Shown in pieces: positions 1-6,525 of a DNA stretch of 64,000 nucleotides (the first letter of the stretch is position 1; the number at the start of each line of letters is the position of its first letter). A program made the translations under genes and the position numbers. The notes beneath the pieces were generated by a model. It searched no databases and was not told where the DNA came from. It saw only the letters and a program-made list of their open reading frames with translations. Source of the DNA: DASQPA01 sp963756455 (GTDB taxonomy: Bacteria; Acidobacteriota; Thermoanaerobaculia; Multivoradales; UBA5704); NCBI GenBank assembly GCA_963756455.1, contig CAVWNC010000003.1:434001-498000 (forward strand), given 5' to 3'.

Positions 1-2
1 TG

Positions 3-503
3 GCCCTCGCCGCGGGTCCTCCCGTCAGCCAGGGAGCAGCCGTGTACATCCTGGGTGCCACGGGCTATGTCAAGGCTCGCGAAGGCACGAACGGATTTAC
101 CTGCCTCGTCGAACGGCTACGGGCGGACTCGATAGCGCCGACATGTTTCGACGCCGAGGGTAGCGCCACGACGCTCCAGACGCTCCTTTTCAGGGAGGAG
201 CAGCGAGCGCTCGGAAAAGACGATGGGCGCATCGCCTCGGAGATCGCAGAGGGTTACAAGACGGGCCGGTTCCTGGCGCCGCGAAAGCCAGGAATCGCCT
301 ACATGCTGTCGGACTATAACTACCTTTTCGATCCCGAATCAAACCGTATCTTCCATTTCCCGGGTCACGTGATGTTCTACGCTCCGTATCTGACCGCCAA
401 GGACGTCGGTACCGGTCCAGGCGCGCCGGATCTCACCTACCCCGGCCGGCCTGACAACGTGATGGTGGTGATCCCCGCCCGGTCGCACGAGCATCAGCCC
501 TGA
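3..503 (+). CDS. Hypothetical protein, 5' truncated by window edge
   Basis: The reading frame is open to the left edge. A GTG at 42 could serve as a start, but the codons before it read ALAAGPPVSQGA, which looks like the end of a signal peptide, so I take the gene to begin outside the window and the product to be exported. The visible part is about 165 residues. It is rich in aromatic residues towards the end (FHFPGHVMFYAPYLTA) and has no cysteine pattern, repeat or catalytic motif I recognise. It ends 12 bases before a 63-bp repeat and converges on the cysteine-rich secreted-protein gene. Function unknown. Confidence 0.6.
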   Translation, partial: ALAAGPPVSQGAAVYILGATGYVKAREGTNGFTCLVERLRADSIAPTCFDAEGSATTLQTLLFREEQRALGKDDGRIASEIAEGYKTGRFLAPRKPGIAYMLSDYNYLFDPESNRIFHFPGHVMFYAPYLTAKDVGTGPGAPDLTYPGRPDNVMVVIPARSHEHQP

Positions 504-514
504 GCAGCGCACCA

Positions 515-577
515 CGGACGCCCTCGCCGGAGAGAGGGCGCCCGCGGGGTTCTTACGACGGGGTTTCGCGACGGCTC
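515..577 (-). repeat. 63-bp direct repeat, copy A (3' end of the cysteine-rich gene)
   Basis: Nearly identical to 1379-1441, with about two substitutions. It holds the inverted repeat CGCCCTC/GAGGGCG around an 8-base loop. Read on the minus strand, it begins at the stop codon of the secreted-protein gene, exactly as copy B does at the stop codon of the peptide gene. It may be a 3' hairpin, but no U-tract follows. Confidence 0.8.
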
Positions 578-1212
578 TAGCGCTCGCCGCCCGTCCCCGC
601 CTTGGCGGAGGTCGCGGAGCAGGAGCGGGCCGGCGGCTTCGGGTGGCCGCCCTTTTCCTTGCCGACCTTGAAGAAGTAGTCGTTGGCGAACTTGCTCGCC
701 GCCGGCGTGGCGGCGGACCACACCTTGTCGCATGCGGCGGTCTTGCACTCGTTCTCCGGCACCAGGATGACGGCATCGCTCTGCACGACCGGGCAGGTGC
801 AGATCGCCTTCTGGGGATTCTTGGGATCGGGCTTGCAGGGCGAGCCGTAGCACCAGGCCCAGAGGGTCGAGGCGCTCGTGCAGGAGACCGTCTTGTGCCC
901 TGGGTTGTCGAGGTTCGAGTAGGTCGAGACCAGGTTCGCCTTCCGGTCGGCGCAGGAGTCGGGCCCCATCGACCAGCCGTTGACGATGTCGCAGACGCAG
1001 TCGATGGTGCCGCCGACCGCGGGCATGCCGTGGGGCGTTGGGCAGTAGGCTTTGATGCAGAGCGCGTACTGGCTGTCGCAAAAGATGGCGTTGCCGCCGA
1101 AGCTGGGCGGCGGGCCAGGCGGCGCGGCGGTGGCGGCGATGGCGGCGGTGGCGGCGGTGGCTGCGGTGGCGAAGCAGGCGAGGGCCACACCGAACAGCAG
1201 CGGCTTTCTCAT
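577..1212 (-). CDS. Cysteine-rich secreted protein, unknown function
   Basis: This 211-residue protein begins with MRKPLLFGVALACFATAATA, a typical Sec signal peptide, followed by an Ala/Pro-rich stretch. The ATG at 1212 is chosen over upstream in-frame starts because GGGAGGAG lies just before it and the signal peptide begins there. The mature part has 14 cysteines, several in close pairs (CVC, CTC), spread over the whole domain, which suggests a disulfide-bonded extracellular protein. I recognise no family. A TTGAGA-17-TAGGAT promoter lies about 100 bases upstream. The gene follows the lanthipeptide-like precursor gene on the same strand, and both end in the same 63-bp repeat. A functional link is possible but unproven. 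Confidence 0.7.
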   Translation of the reverse strand: MRKPLLFGVALACFATAATAATAAIAATAAPPGPPPSFGGNAIFCDSQYALCIKAYCPTPHGMPAVGGTIDCVCDIVNGWSMGPDSCADRKANLVSTYSNLDNPGHKTVSCTSASTLWAWCYGSPCKPDPKNPQKAICTCPVVQSDAVILVPENECKTAACDKVWSAATPAASKFANDYFFKVGKEKGGHPKPPARSCSATSAKAGTGGER

Positions 1213-1308
1213 CGGGTCTCCTCCCAGAGGTCGTCCATGAGCTTCCAGGGCAAGCAAGCCCCGCGAAAGGCTTACGCGAAGCGCGCGCGAGGATCGGTAG
1301 AGGCAGCG

Positions 1309-1337
1309 ATCCTAGCCCACGCTCACCGGATTCTCAA
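1309..1337 (-). promoter_or_regulatory. Putative sigma-70 promoter of the cysteine-rich gene
   Basis: On the minus strand, TTGAGA (1337-1332) and TAGGAT (1314-1309) are separated by 17 bp, about 95 bp upstream of the ATG at 1212. Confidence 0.5.
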
Positions 1338-1378
1338 TCCGCCGCTCGTAGCGTCTGCTCGGGGGCACCTTGCGGGCG

Positions 1379-1441
1379 CGGACGCCCTCGCCGGAGAGAG
1401 GGCGCCCGCGAGGTTCTCACGACGGGGTTTCGCGACGGCTC
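1379..1441 (-). repeat. 63-bp direct repeat, copy B (3' end of the peptide gene)
   Basis: Second copy of the repeat at 515-577, 864 bp away in the same orientation. On the minus strand it starts within the stop codon of the precursor-peptide gene and contains the same CGCCCTC/GAGGGCG hairpin. Confidence 0.8.
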
Positions 1442-1616
1442 AGGGCAAACAAGTGGAGACGGAAGTGCAGGTGTTACTGCAGGCGGAGCAAGTGACGCAG
1501 GTTGTGCCCACCGCCGTGCAGTGACCTCCGGCCACATGCTCCCCGGCCTCGTCCGTCAGGCGGTGGAGAGTTTCACGGCCGAGCTGCAACTTAGCTTGCT
1601 TCGAGAGCTTCTTCAT
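1440..1616 (-). CDS. Lanthipeptide-type RiPP precursor peptide (58 aa)
   Basis: This short gene encodes 58 residues. The leader runs MKKLSKQAKLQLGRETLHRL and then TDEAGEHVAGG, matching the class I lanthipeptide leader style (K-L-x-L-x-K/R-E-T-L-x-x-L-T, ending in a double glycine). The putative core after GG has 27 residues, with six cysteines and eleven Ser/Thr, including TTCVTCSACSNTCTS, as expected for a peptide cross-linked by thioether rings. The start is set by AAGGAG eight bases before the ATG. A near-consensus promoter lies just upstream. No LanB, LanC, LanM or peptidase-exporter gene lies in the window, so the modifying enzymes must be to the left or elsewhere in the genome. Another Cys-rich RiPP class is possible. 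Confidence 0.75.
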   Translation of the reverse strand: MKKLSKQAKLQLGRETLHRLTDEAGEHVAGGHCTAVGTTCVTCSACSNTCTSVSTCLP

Positions 1617-1644
1617 TTGCGGTCTCCTTGATTGTAAGTATGCT

Positions 1645-1674
1645 CTTATATTCCTATCGCTTCTCCGGTGTCAA
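1645..1674 (-). promoter_or_regulatory. Strong sigma-70 promoter of the precursor peptide
   Basis: On the minus strand, TTGACA (1674-1669) and TATAAG (1650-1645) are separated by 18 bp, about 30 bp upstream of the peptide's ATG. It is the best housekeeping promoter match I see in the window and argues that the small gene is expressed. Confidence 0.7.
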
Positions 1675-1698
1675 GCCCATTCCGCGCCGCCCCCTCCG

Positions 1699-1727
1699 TT
1701 GACAGCAGGCGCCGCCGTTTGTTAGCC
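1699..1727 (+). promoter_or_regulatory. Putative promoter of the tRNA-Val genes
   Basis: TTGACA at 1699-1704 is followed after 17 bp by a weak -10 (TTAGCC). It lies about 50 bp upstream of the first tRNA and may also drive the second tRNA and the thrS block. Confidence 0.4.
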
Positions 1728-1775
1728 TTCACCACTCTTGACGGCCGGGAAGGCCGCCTGGAGAGGGAATTCAAT

Positions 1776-1852
1776 AGGCCCTTAGCTCAGTTGGTTAGAG
1801 CGCTACGTTGACATCGTAGAGGTCAGCGGTTCAAGTCCGCTAGGGCCTACCA
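1776..1852 (+). tRNA. tRNA-Val (GAC)
   Basis: A 77-nt cloverleaf: acceptor AGGCCCT/AGGGCCT with encoded CCA, D-arm TAGCTCAG, anticodon stem CTACG/CGTAG around loop TTGACAT (anticodon GAC), and T-arm GCGG-TTCAAGT-CCGC. It reads GUC/GUU valine codons. A second valine tRNA follows 56 nt downstream. Confidence 0.95.
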
Positions 1853-1908
1853 TTCACCGTCCCGGAGAAGATCCCGGAGACCCCGGAGACTGCTTAAGCC
1901 TCATGTTC

Positions 1909-1985
1909 AGGCGCTTAGCTCAGCTGGTTAGAGCGCTACCTTCACACGGTAGAGGTCATCGGTTCGAGTCCGATAGCGCCTACCA
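1909..1985 (+). tRNA. tRNA-Val (CAC)
   Basis: A 77-nt cloverleaf: acceptor AGGCGCT/AGCGCCT with encoded CCA, anticodon stem CTACC/GGTAG around loop TTCACAC (anticodon CAC), and T-loop TTCGAGT. It reads GUG, a heavily used codon in a GC-rich genome. It lies 64 nt upstream of thrS. Confidence 0.95.
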
Positions 1986-2049
1986 CCCTTCCCGCCCGTG
2001 ATCTGTCCCGCGGGCCCCAGCCCGGACACCTCTACTCTTTAGCAGCGCT

Positions 2050-3996
2050 ATGGGGACGATACCAACCGCCACTGAGGCGATCCGCCTGACCCTACCCGAC
2101 GGGTCCGTCCGCGAGGTGCCTCCGGGCACCACGCCGCTCGGCGTGGCCGCGACGATCGGCCCGCGCCTGGCGAAAGACGCGATCGGCGCCGAGCTCGACG
2201 GCAAGAAGGTCGACCTCCGCCTGCCGCTCGCGGCCGGCGGCGCGTTCCGCATCTTCACCGCCAAGAGCCCGGAGGCCGGCGAGTTCATCCGCCACAGCGC
2301 CGAGCACGTGCTGGCCGATGCCGTCAAGCGCCTCTGGCCCGAGGCCCAGATCGACGTCGGCCGGAAGGACCACAGCGAGAAGTTCCAGTACGACTTCCGC
2401 TTCCCGCGCGCCTTCACCCCCGAGGATCTGACCGCCATCGAGGCGAAGATGCGGGAGATCGTCAAGGAAGAGGGCGGCTTCGAGCGGGTCGAGGTGTCGC
2501 GCGAGGAGGCCGGAAGGCTCTTTTCCGAGATGGGCGAGGGCTTGAAGGTCGAGCGCCTCAAGGACATCCCCGAGGGCGACACCCTGACCTTATATAAGCA
2601 CGGCCGGTTCACCGACCTCTGCCGCGGCCCGCACGTCCAGCGGCTGGGGCAGATCGGCGCCGTCAAGCTCCTCGAATCGTCGGGAGTGTTTTTTAAAGGC
2701 GACGAGAAGAACGAGCGGCTGCAGAGGATCTACGGCACCGCCTTCGCCACCCAGGCCGAGCTCGACAACTACTTAAAGCAGGTCGAGGAGGCGCGGGCGC
2801 GGGACCACCGCCGGATCGGCCAGGAGCTCGACCTTTTCAGCTTCAACCCCGTGGCGCCGGCCTCACCGTTCTTCCATCCCAAGGGCGCGGTCGTCTACAA
2901 CGGCCTCATGGACTACATCCGGGAGCTCTACCAGCGCTTCGGCTACGGCGAGGTGCTGACCCCGCAGATCCTGGACGTCGAGCTGTGGAAGACCTCGGGG
3001 CACTACGCCAACTACAAAGACGCCATGTTCTTCACCGAGGTGGACGAGAAGCAGTTCGCGGCGAAGCCCATGAACTGCCCCACCCACTGCCTCATCTACG
3101 CCACTCGGATGCGCTCGTACCGCGATCTGCCGATCCGCTACGCCGACTTCGGGCGCCTCCACCGCTACGAGCGGAGCGGCGTCACCTCGGGGCTCTTCAG
3201 GGTCCGGAGCTTCAGCCAGGACGACGCCCACATCTTCTGCACCGACGAGCAGGTCGAGCAGGAGGTGATCTCGGTCGTCGAGATGATCCGCGAGGTCTAC
3301 ACCGTCTTCGCCTTCGCGGGCTTCGAGATCGAGATCGGCACCCGGCCGGCGAAGTCGATCGGCACGGCAGAGACCTGGGATCGCGCCGAGGGGAACCTGA
3401 TGGCGGCGCTTAAGAAAAAGGACATCCCCTTTAGAGTGAGCCCGGGCGAGGGGGCGTTCTACGGGCCGAAGATCGACTTCCACGTCCACGACGCCCTGGG
3501 ACGGAGTTGGCAGCTCGGCACCGTGCAGCTCGACTACCAGATGCCCGAGCGTTTCGGCCTGACCTACGTGGGCGCCGACGGCGGCGAGCACCGGCCGGTG
3601 ATGATCCACCGCGCCATGCTGGGCTCGCTCGAACGCTTCATGGCGATCCTCCTCGAAAACACCGCGGGCGCTCTGCCGGCCTGGCTCGCGCCGGTGCAGG
3701 CGGTGGTGCTGCCGCTGTCGGAAAAGTTCCTCGCCTACGGCGAGGAGGTGCGGGTCGCCCTCGCCGCGGCGGGGCTCCGGGCCGAGCTCGATTCGCGCAA
3801 TGAGAAGCTGGGGTATAAGATTAGAGAATCCCAGATGCAGAAGGTCCCCTACATGCTGGTGGTGGGCGCGCGCGAGGAGGAGGAGCGGACGGTCGCCGTG
3901 AGGCGCCGCTCCGGCCCCGATCTTGGGACCTTGTCCATAGAAGCATTCGTTACACGTGTTCATGACCTCGCCAAGACCCGGAGCAGTGAGCTCTAG
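2050..3996 (+). CDS. thrS: Threonine--tRNA ligase
   Basis: This cytosolic enzyme charges tRNA-Thr with threonine. The 648-residue length is normal for the family. An N-terminal TGS domain (about 10-70) is followed by the editing domain, with HSAEH (His82, His86) and CRGPH near Cys191 as the expected metal and editing residues. The class II catalytic core carries KPMNCPTH (zinc ligand Cys343), motif 2 around RYERSG and RVRSFSQDDAHIF, and HRAMLGSLERF as motif 3. The C-terminal anticodon-binding domain starts near 555. The ATG at 2050 lacks a strong Shine-Dalgarno but begins the TGS domain correctly. It heads the thrS-infC-rpmI-rplT-pheS-pheT block, a common bacterial order. Confidence 0.97.
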   Translation: MGTIPTATEAIRLTLPDGSVREVPPGTTPLGVAATIGPRLAKDAIGAELDGKKVDLRLPLAAGGAFRIFTAKSPEAGEFIRHSAEHVLADAVKRLWPEAQIDVGRKDHSEKFQYDFRFPRAFTPEDLTAIEAKMREIVKEEGGFERVEVSREEAGRLFSEMGEGLKVERLKDIPEGDTLTLYKHGRFTDLCRGPHVQRLGQIGAVKLLESSGVFFKGDEKNERLQRIYGTAFATQAELDNYLKQVEEARARDHRRIGQELDLFSFNPVAPASPFFHPKGAVVYNGLMDYIRELYQRFGYGEVLTPQILDVELWKTSGHYANYKDAMFFTEVDEKQFAAKPMNCPTHCLIYATRMRSYRDLPIRYADFGRLHRYERSGVTSGLFRVRSFSQDDAHIFCTDEQVEQEVISVVEMIREVYTVFAFAGFEIEIGTRPAKSIGTAETWDRAEGNLMAALKKKDIPFRVSPGEGAFYGPKIDFHVHDALGRSWQLGTVQLDYQMPERFGLTYVGADGGEHRPVMIHRAMLGSLERFMAILLENTAGALPAWLAPVQAVVLPLSEKFLAYGEEVRVALAAAGLRAELDSRNEKLGYKIRESQMQKVPYMLVVGAREEEERTVAVRRRSGPDLGTLSIEAFVTRVHDLAKTRSSEL

Positions 3997-4035
3997 GCCC
4001 GTCGGGCGAGGCGCTCTCCAGGAGGTGAGCTCCAC

Positions 4036-4590
4036 CTGAGTATCGACAAGACAACGCGGGTCAACCACCGTATCCGGGTTCGCGAGGTGCGCCTCGTGGA
4101 ATCGGACGGCAGCCAGGCAGGGATCGTGCCCATCGAGGACGCCCTGCGCCGAGCCACCGAGCAGGCGCTCGACCTCGTGGAGGTCGCACCGGCCGCCGTA
4201 CCGCCGGTCTGCCGCATCATGGACTTCGGCAAGTTCCTCTACCAGCAGAAGAAGAAGGCGCACGAGTCGAAGCGGAAGCAGAAGATCGTCCACGTCAAAG
4301 AGGTCAAGTTCCGGCCCAACATCGACGAGCACGACTACGACTTCAAGCTCAAGAACGTGCTCCGCTTCCTGGAGGAGGGGGACAAGGTCAAGGCCACCGT
4401 CCAGTTCAGAGGACGCGAGATGGCGAGGACCGACCTGGGCCGCAAGCTCATTCAGCGGGTCACGACGGACGTGGGCGAGCGAGGGGTGCTAGAATCCTCG
4501 CCCGAAATGACGGGGAACCGGATGCACGCCATCCTGGGGCCGCCGCGGCAGAAATCTTCCAAGAAGGAGGGAGCCGATTCGGGCTCCTAA
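4036..4590 (+). CDS. infC: Translation initiation factor IF-3 (non-canonical start)
   Basis: IF-3 binds the 30S subunit and enforces start-codon selection. The protein (about 184 residues) has the N-terminal domain (VNHRIRVREVRL, then QALDLVEVAP and VCRIMDFGKF), a basic linker and the C-terminal domain (VKEVKFRPNIDEHDYDFKLK). The family's N-terminal residues are encoded upstream of the first GTG (4087), yet there is no ATG, GTG or TTG between the thrS stop (same frame, 3994-3996) and that GTG. A perfect AGGAGGTGA at 4020-4028 sits seven bases before CTG 4036, which I take as the start; ATC 4042 is the alternative. Rare infC starts are known to support autoregulation. Confidence 0.93.
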   Translation: MSIDKTTRVNHRIRVREVRLVESDGSQAGIVPIEDALRRATEQALDLVEVAPAAVPPVCRIMDFGKFLYQQKKKAHESKRKQKIVHVKEVKFRPNIDEHDYDFKLKNVLRFLEEGDKVKATVQFRGREMARTDLGRKLIQRVTTDVGERGVLESSPEMTGNRMHAILGPPRQKSSKKEGADSGS

Positions 4591-4617
4591 ATGACGTAGG
4601 TTGAAAGGAGGGCACCC

Positions 4618-4812
4618 GTGCCCAAGCAGAAGACGCACCGGGGTGCCGCGAAGCGGTTCAAAATCACGGCCAGCGGCAAGGTTATGCGCCACCAGTCGAT
4701 GCATAGCCACATCCTGACCAAGAAGACCACCAAGCGGAAGCGCAATCTGCGCAAGTCCGTCGAGGTCTCGCCCGCGTTCGCCAGCATCTTGAAAGAGATC
4801 CTGCACCTCTGA
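4618..4812 (+). CDS. rpmI: 50S ribosomal protein L35
   Basis: A basic 64-residue protein of the large subunit. It has the family signature KQKTHRGAAKRFKITASGK and a conserved RHQSMHSHILTKKTTKRKRN-type region, and its length is typical. The start is GTG, preceded by AAAGGAGGG. It lies between infC and rplT, the standard arrangement, and is probably co-transcribed with both. Confidence 0.97.
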   Translation: MPKQKTHRGAAKRFKITASGKVMRHQSMHSHILTKKTTKRKRNLRKSVEVSPAFASILKEILHL

Positions 4813-4998
4813 TCTGAAAGGATCTGGAGGGAGTCACACCCAAACAGCCGGCCACCGGTGGGAATGGACCTGTCCACCGGGGCCGCGGCTCCCGGCCGCG
4901 CGGACGCTTGAGATCAGCGTCCGGCAGGGCCGCGCGGGCCACTTAACCGCTCCCCCATGCCCGCCAAACGGGGCGGGAGCAGAAACGAGGTTCCGAAG
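4813..4998 (+). promoter_or_regulatory. Structured leader upstream of rplT
   Basis: This 186-nt gap holds several strong inverted repeats: CGGACGCT (4901-4908) with AGCGTCCG (4916-4923), flanked by further GC-rich complementary runs, and CCCGCC/GGCGGG ending about 20 bases before the rplT start. There is no clear U-tract. In other bacteria L20 represses its operon through a structured leader. This position and folding suggest a similar autoregulatory site, but I do not recognise a named RNA family. Confidence 0.4.
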
Positions 4999-5430
4999 AT
5001 GTCGCGTGTCAAGCGTGGACCGAAGAGAAAAGACAAGCGTAAGAAGATCCTGGGCCTAGCCAAGGGCTTCTACGGCATGAAGTCGAAGTCCCACCGCATT
5101 GCGAAGCAGGCGGTGGACAAAGCCCTCTCGTACGCCTACCGGGACCGCCGCCAGAAGAAGCGCCAGCTGCGCGCCCTGTGGATCGTGCGGATCAACGCCG
5201 CGGCGCGCCTGCACGGCCTCTCCTACAGCCGGCTGATCGCGGGTTTGAAGGCCGCCGGCTCCGACCTCGACCGCAAGGTGCTGGCGGATATCGCCGTCCG
5301 CGATCCGCAGGCCTTTGCCGGCCTCGCCGAGGCCGCCAAGGGCGCCCTGGGTCCCGAGGTGCCGACCCGGCCGGCGGTGGCGAATGCGCCAGCCGCCCAC
5401 GCGGCCCCCGCGGCCCCCGCGGGAGGCTAG
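4999..5430 (+). CDS. rplT: 50S ribosomal protein L20
   Basis: L20 binds 23S rRNA early in large-subunit assembly and can act as a translational repressor. The family start SRVKRGPKRKDKRKKILGLA fits the ATG at 4999 rather than an upstream in-frame ATG at 4957. Conserved YAYRDRRQKKRQLRALWIVR and INAAARLHGLSYSRLI follow. At 143 residues it is some 20-25 longer than usual because of an Ala/Pro-rich tail (from about 118) that looks like disordered low-complexity sequence. The stop abuts the GTG of pheS. Confidence 0.95.
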   Translation: MSRVKRGPKRKDKRKKILGLAKGFYGMKSKSHRIAKQAVDKALSYAYRDRRQKKRQLRALWIVRINAAARLHGLSYSRLIAGLKAAGSDLDRKVLADIAVRDPQAFAGLAEAAKGALGPEVPTRPAVANAPAAHAAPAAPAGG

Positions 5431-6525
5431 GTGAGCGACGAGGGATCGCCCCTGGCCCCCCATGGGGAGCCGGGGGCGGCCAGCCCCGGCATCCCGCCAG
5501 GTATTGCGGAAGCTCATCAGCTCGCCCAAGACTTCGAGCGCGAGGCCTCGGCGGTCGTCAATCGTCCGGCCTGGGAGGAGCTGCGTCTGCGTTGGTCGGG
5601 ACGGAAGCAAGGGGTCGTCCGGGCGCTTCTCGGCCGCATGGGCCAGGTGCCTGGGCCGGAACGGAAAGCCTACGGCGCCGCGGTCAACACGCTCAAAGAC
5701 CGAGTCGAGGCGCGGCTCGCCGAGATCGACGCCGAGTTGGGCGAGCGGGAGCGCGAGGCGACGAACCGGCAGGCGGCGGTCGACGTCACCCTCCCCGGCC
5801 GGCAGCCGAAGCTCGGCAACCTCCATCCCCTCACCTGGGTGCTCGAAGAGCTCTACGAGATCTTCGCCGAGCTCGGCTACTCGATCGCCGAGGGTCCCGA
5901 GGTGGAGGACGACTACCACAACTTCGAGGCCCTGAACTTCCCCCTCGACCATCCGGCGCGGGACACCCAGGACACCTTCTTCTTGAAGAACGGGCTCCTG
6001 CTTCGCACCCACACCTCGCCGGTCCAGATCCGCACCATGCTGTCGCGGCAGCCGCCGATCCGGGTGATCTGCCCGGGGCGGGTCTACCGCTTCGACAACG
6101 ATCTTCGGCACTCGCCCATGTTCCATCAGGTGGAGGGCCTGGCGGTCGCCGAGGGGATCACCTTCGGCCACATGAAGGGGACGCTCGAAGCTTTCCTGAA
6201 GCGCCTCTTCTCCCCGAGCGTCGAAGTGCGCCTGCGGCCGAGCTTCTTCCCCTTCACCGAGCCGTCGGCGGAGGTCGACGTCAGCTGCCAGATCTGCGGC
6301 GGCAAGGGCTGCGACACCTGCTCGGGAACCGGCTGGATGGAGATCATGGGCTGCGGCATGGTGGACCCGCGGGTGCTCCAGAACTGCGGCATCGATCCCG
6401 ACCGCTACAGCGGCTTCGCCTTCGGCCTCGGGGTCGATCGGGTGGCGATGAACCGCTACGACTTCCCGAACATCCGGGTCTTCTTCGAGAACGACGAACG
6501 GCTCCTCCGCCAGGTGCGCGGCTGA
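5431..6525 (+). CDS. pheS: Phenylalanine--tRNA ligase alpha subunit
   Basis: The catalytic subunit of the heterotetrameric PheRS. The 364 residues comprise an N-terminal coiled-coil region (about 25-110) and the class II catalytic core: LHPLTWVLEEL, RTHTSPVQIRTM (motif 1-2 region), GRVYRFDNDLRHSPMFHQVE, and GLGVDRVAMNRY as motif 3. It carries the CQICGGKGCDTCSGTGW cysteine cluster found in many bacterial PheS, a likely zinc site. The start is GTG, directly after the rplT stop. Its stop overlaps the pheT ATG by one base, implying translational coupling. Confidence 0.97.
   Translation: MSDEGSPLAPHGEPGAASPGIPPGIAEAHQLAQDFEREASAVVNRPAWEELRLRWSGRKQGVVRALLGRMGQVPGPERKAYGAAVNTLKDRVEARLAEIDAELGEREREATNRQAAVDVTLPGRQPKLGNLHPLTWVLEELYEIFAELGYSIAEGPEVEDDYHNFEALNFPLDHPARDTQDTFFLKNGLLLRTHTSPVQIRTMLSRQPPIRVICPGRVYRFDNDLRHSPMFHQVEGLAVAEGITFGHMKGTLEAFLKRLFSPSVEVRLRPSFFPFTEPSAEVDVSCQICGGKGCDTCSGTGWMEIMGCGMVDPRVLQNCGIDPDRYSGFAFGLGVDRVAMNRYDFPNIRVFFENDERLLRQVRG

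Noticed and set aside
339..1190. Long minus-strand frame rich in Pro/Arg/Ser overlapping the Cys-rich gene
   Set aside because: Its composition is typical of an antisense or out-of-frame reading of GC-rich DNA, while the other frame has a signal peptide and ordered cysteines.
4087..4590. infC starting at GTG 4087
   Set aside because: It would remove the conserved N-terminal VNHRIRVREV of IF-3, and the perfect Shine-Dalgarno lies 60 bases upstream.
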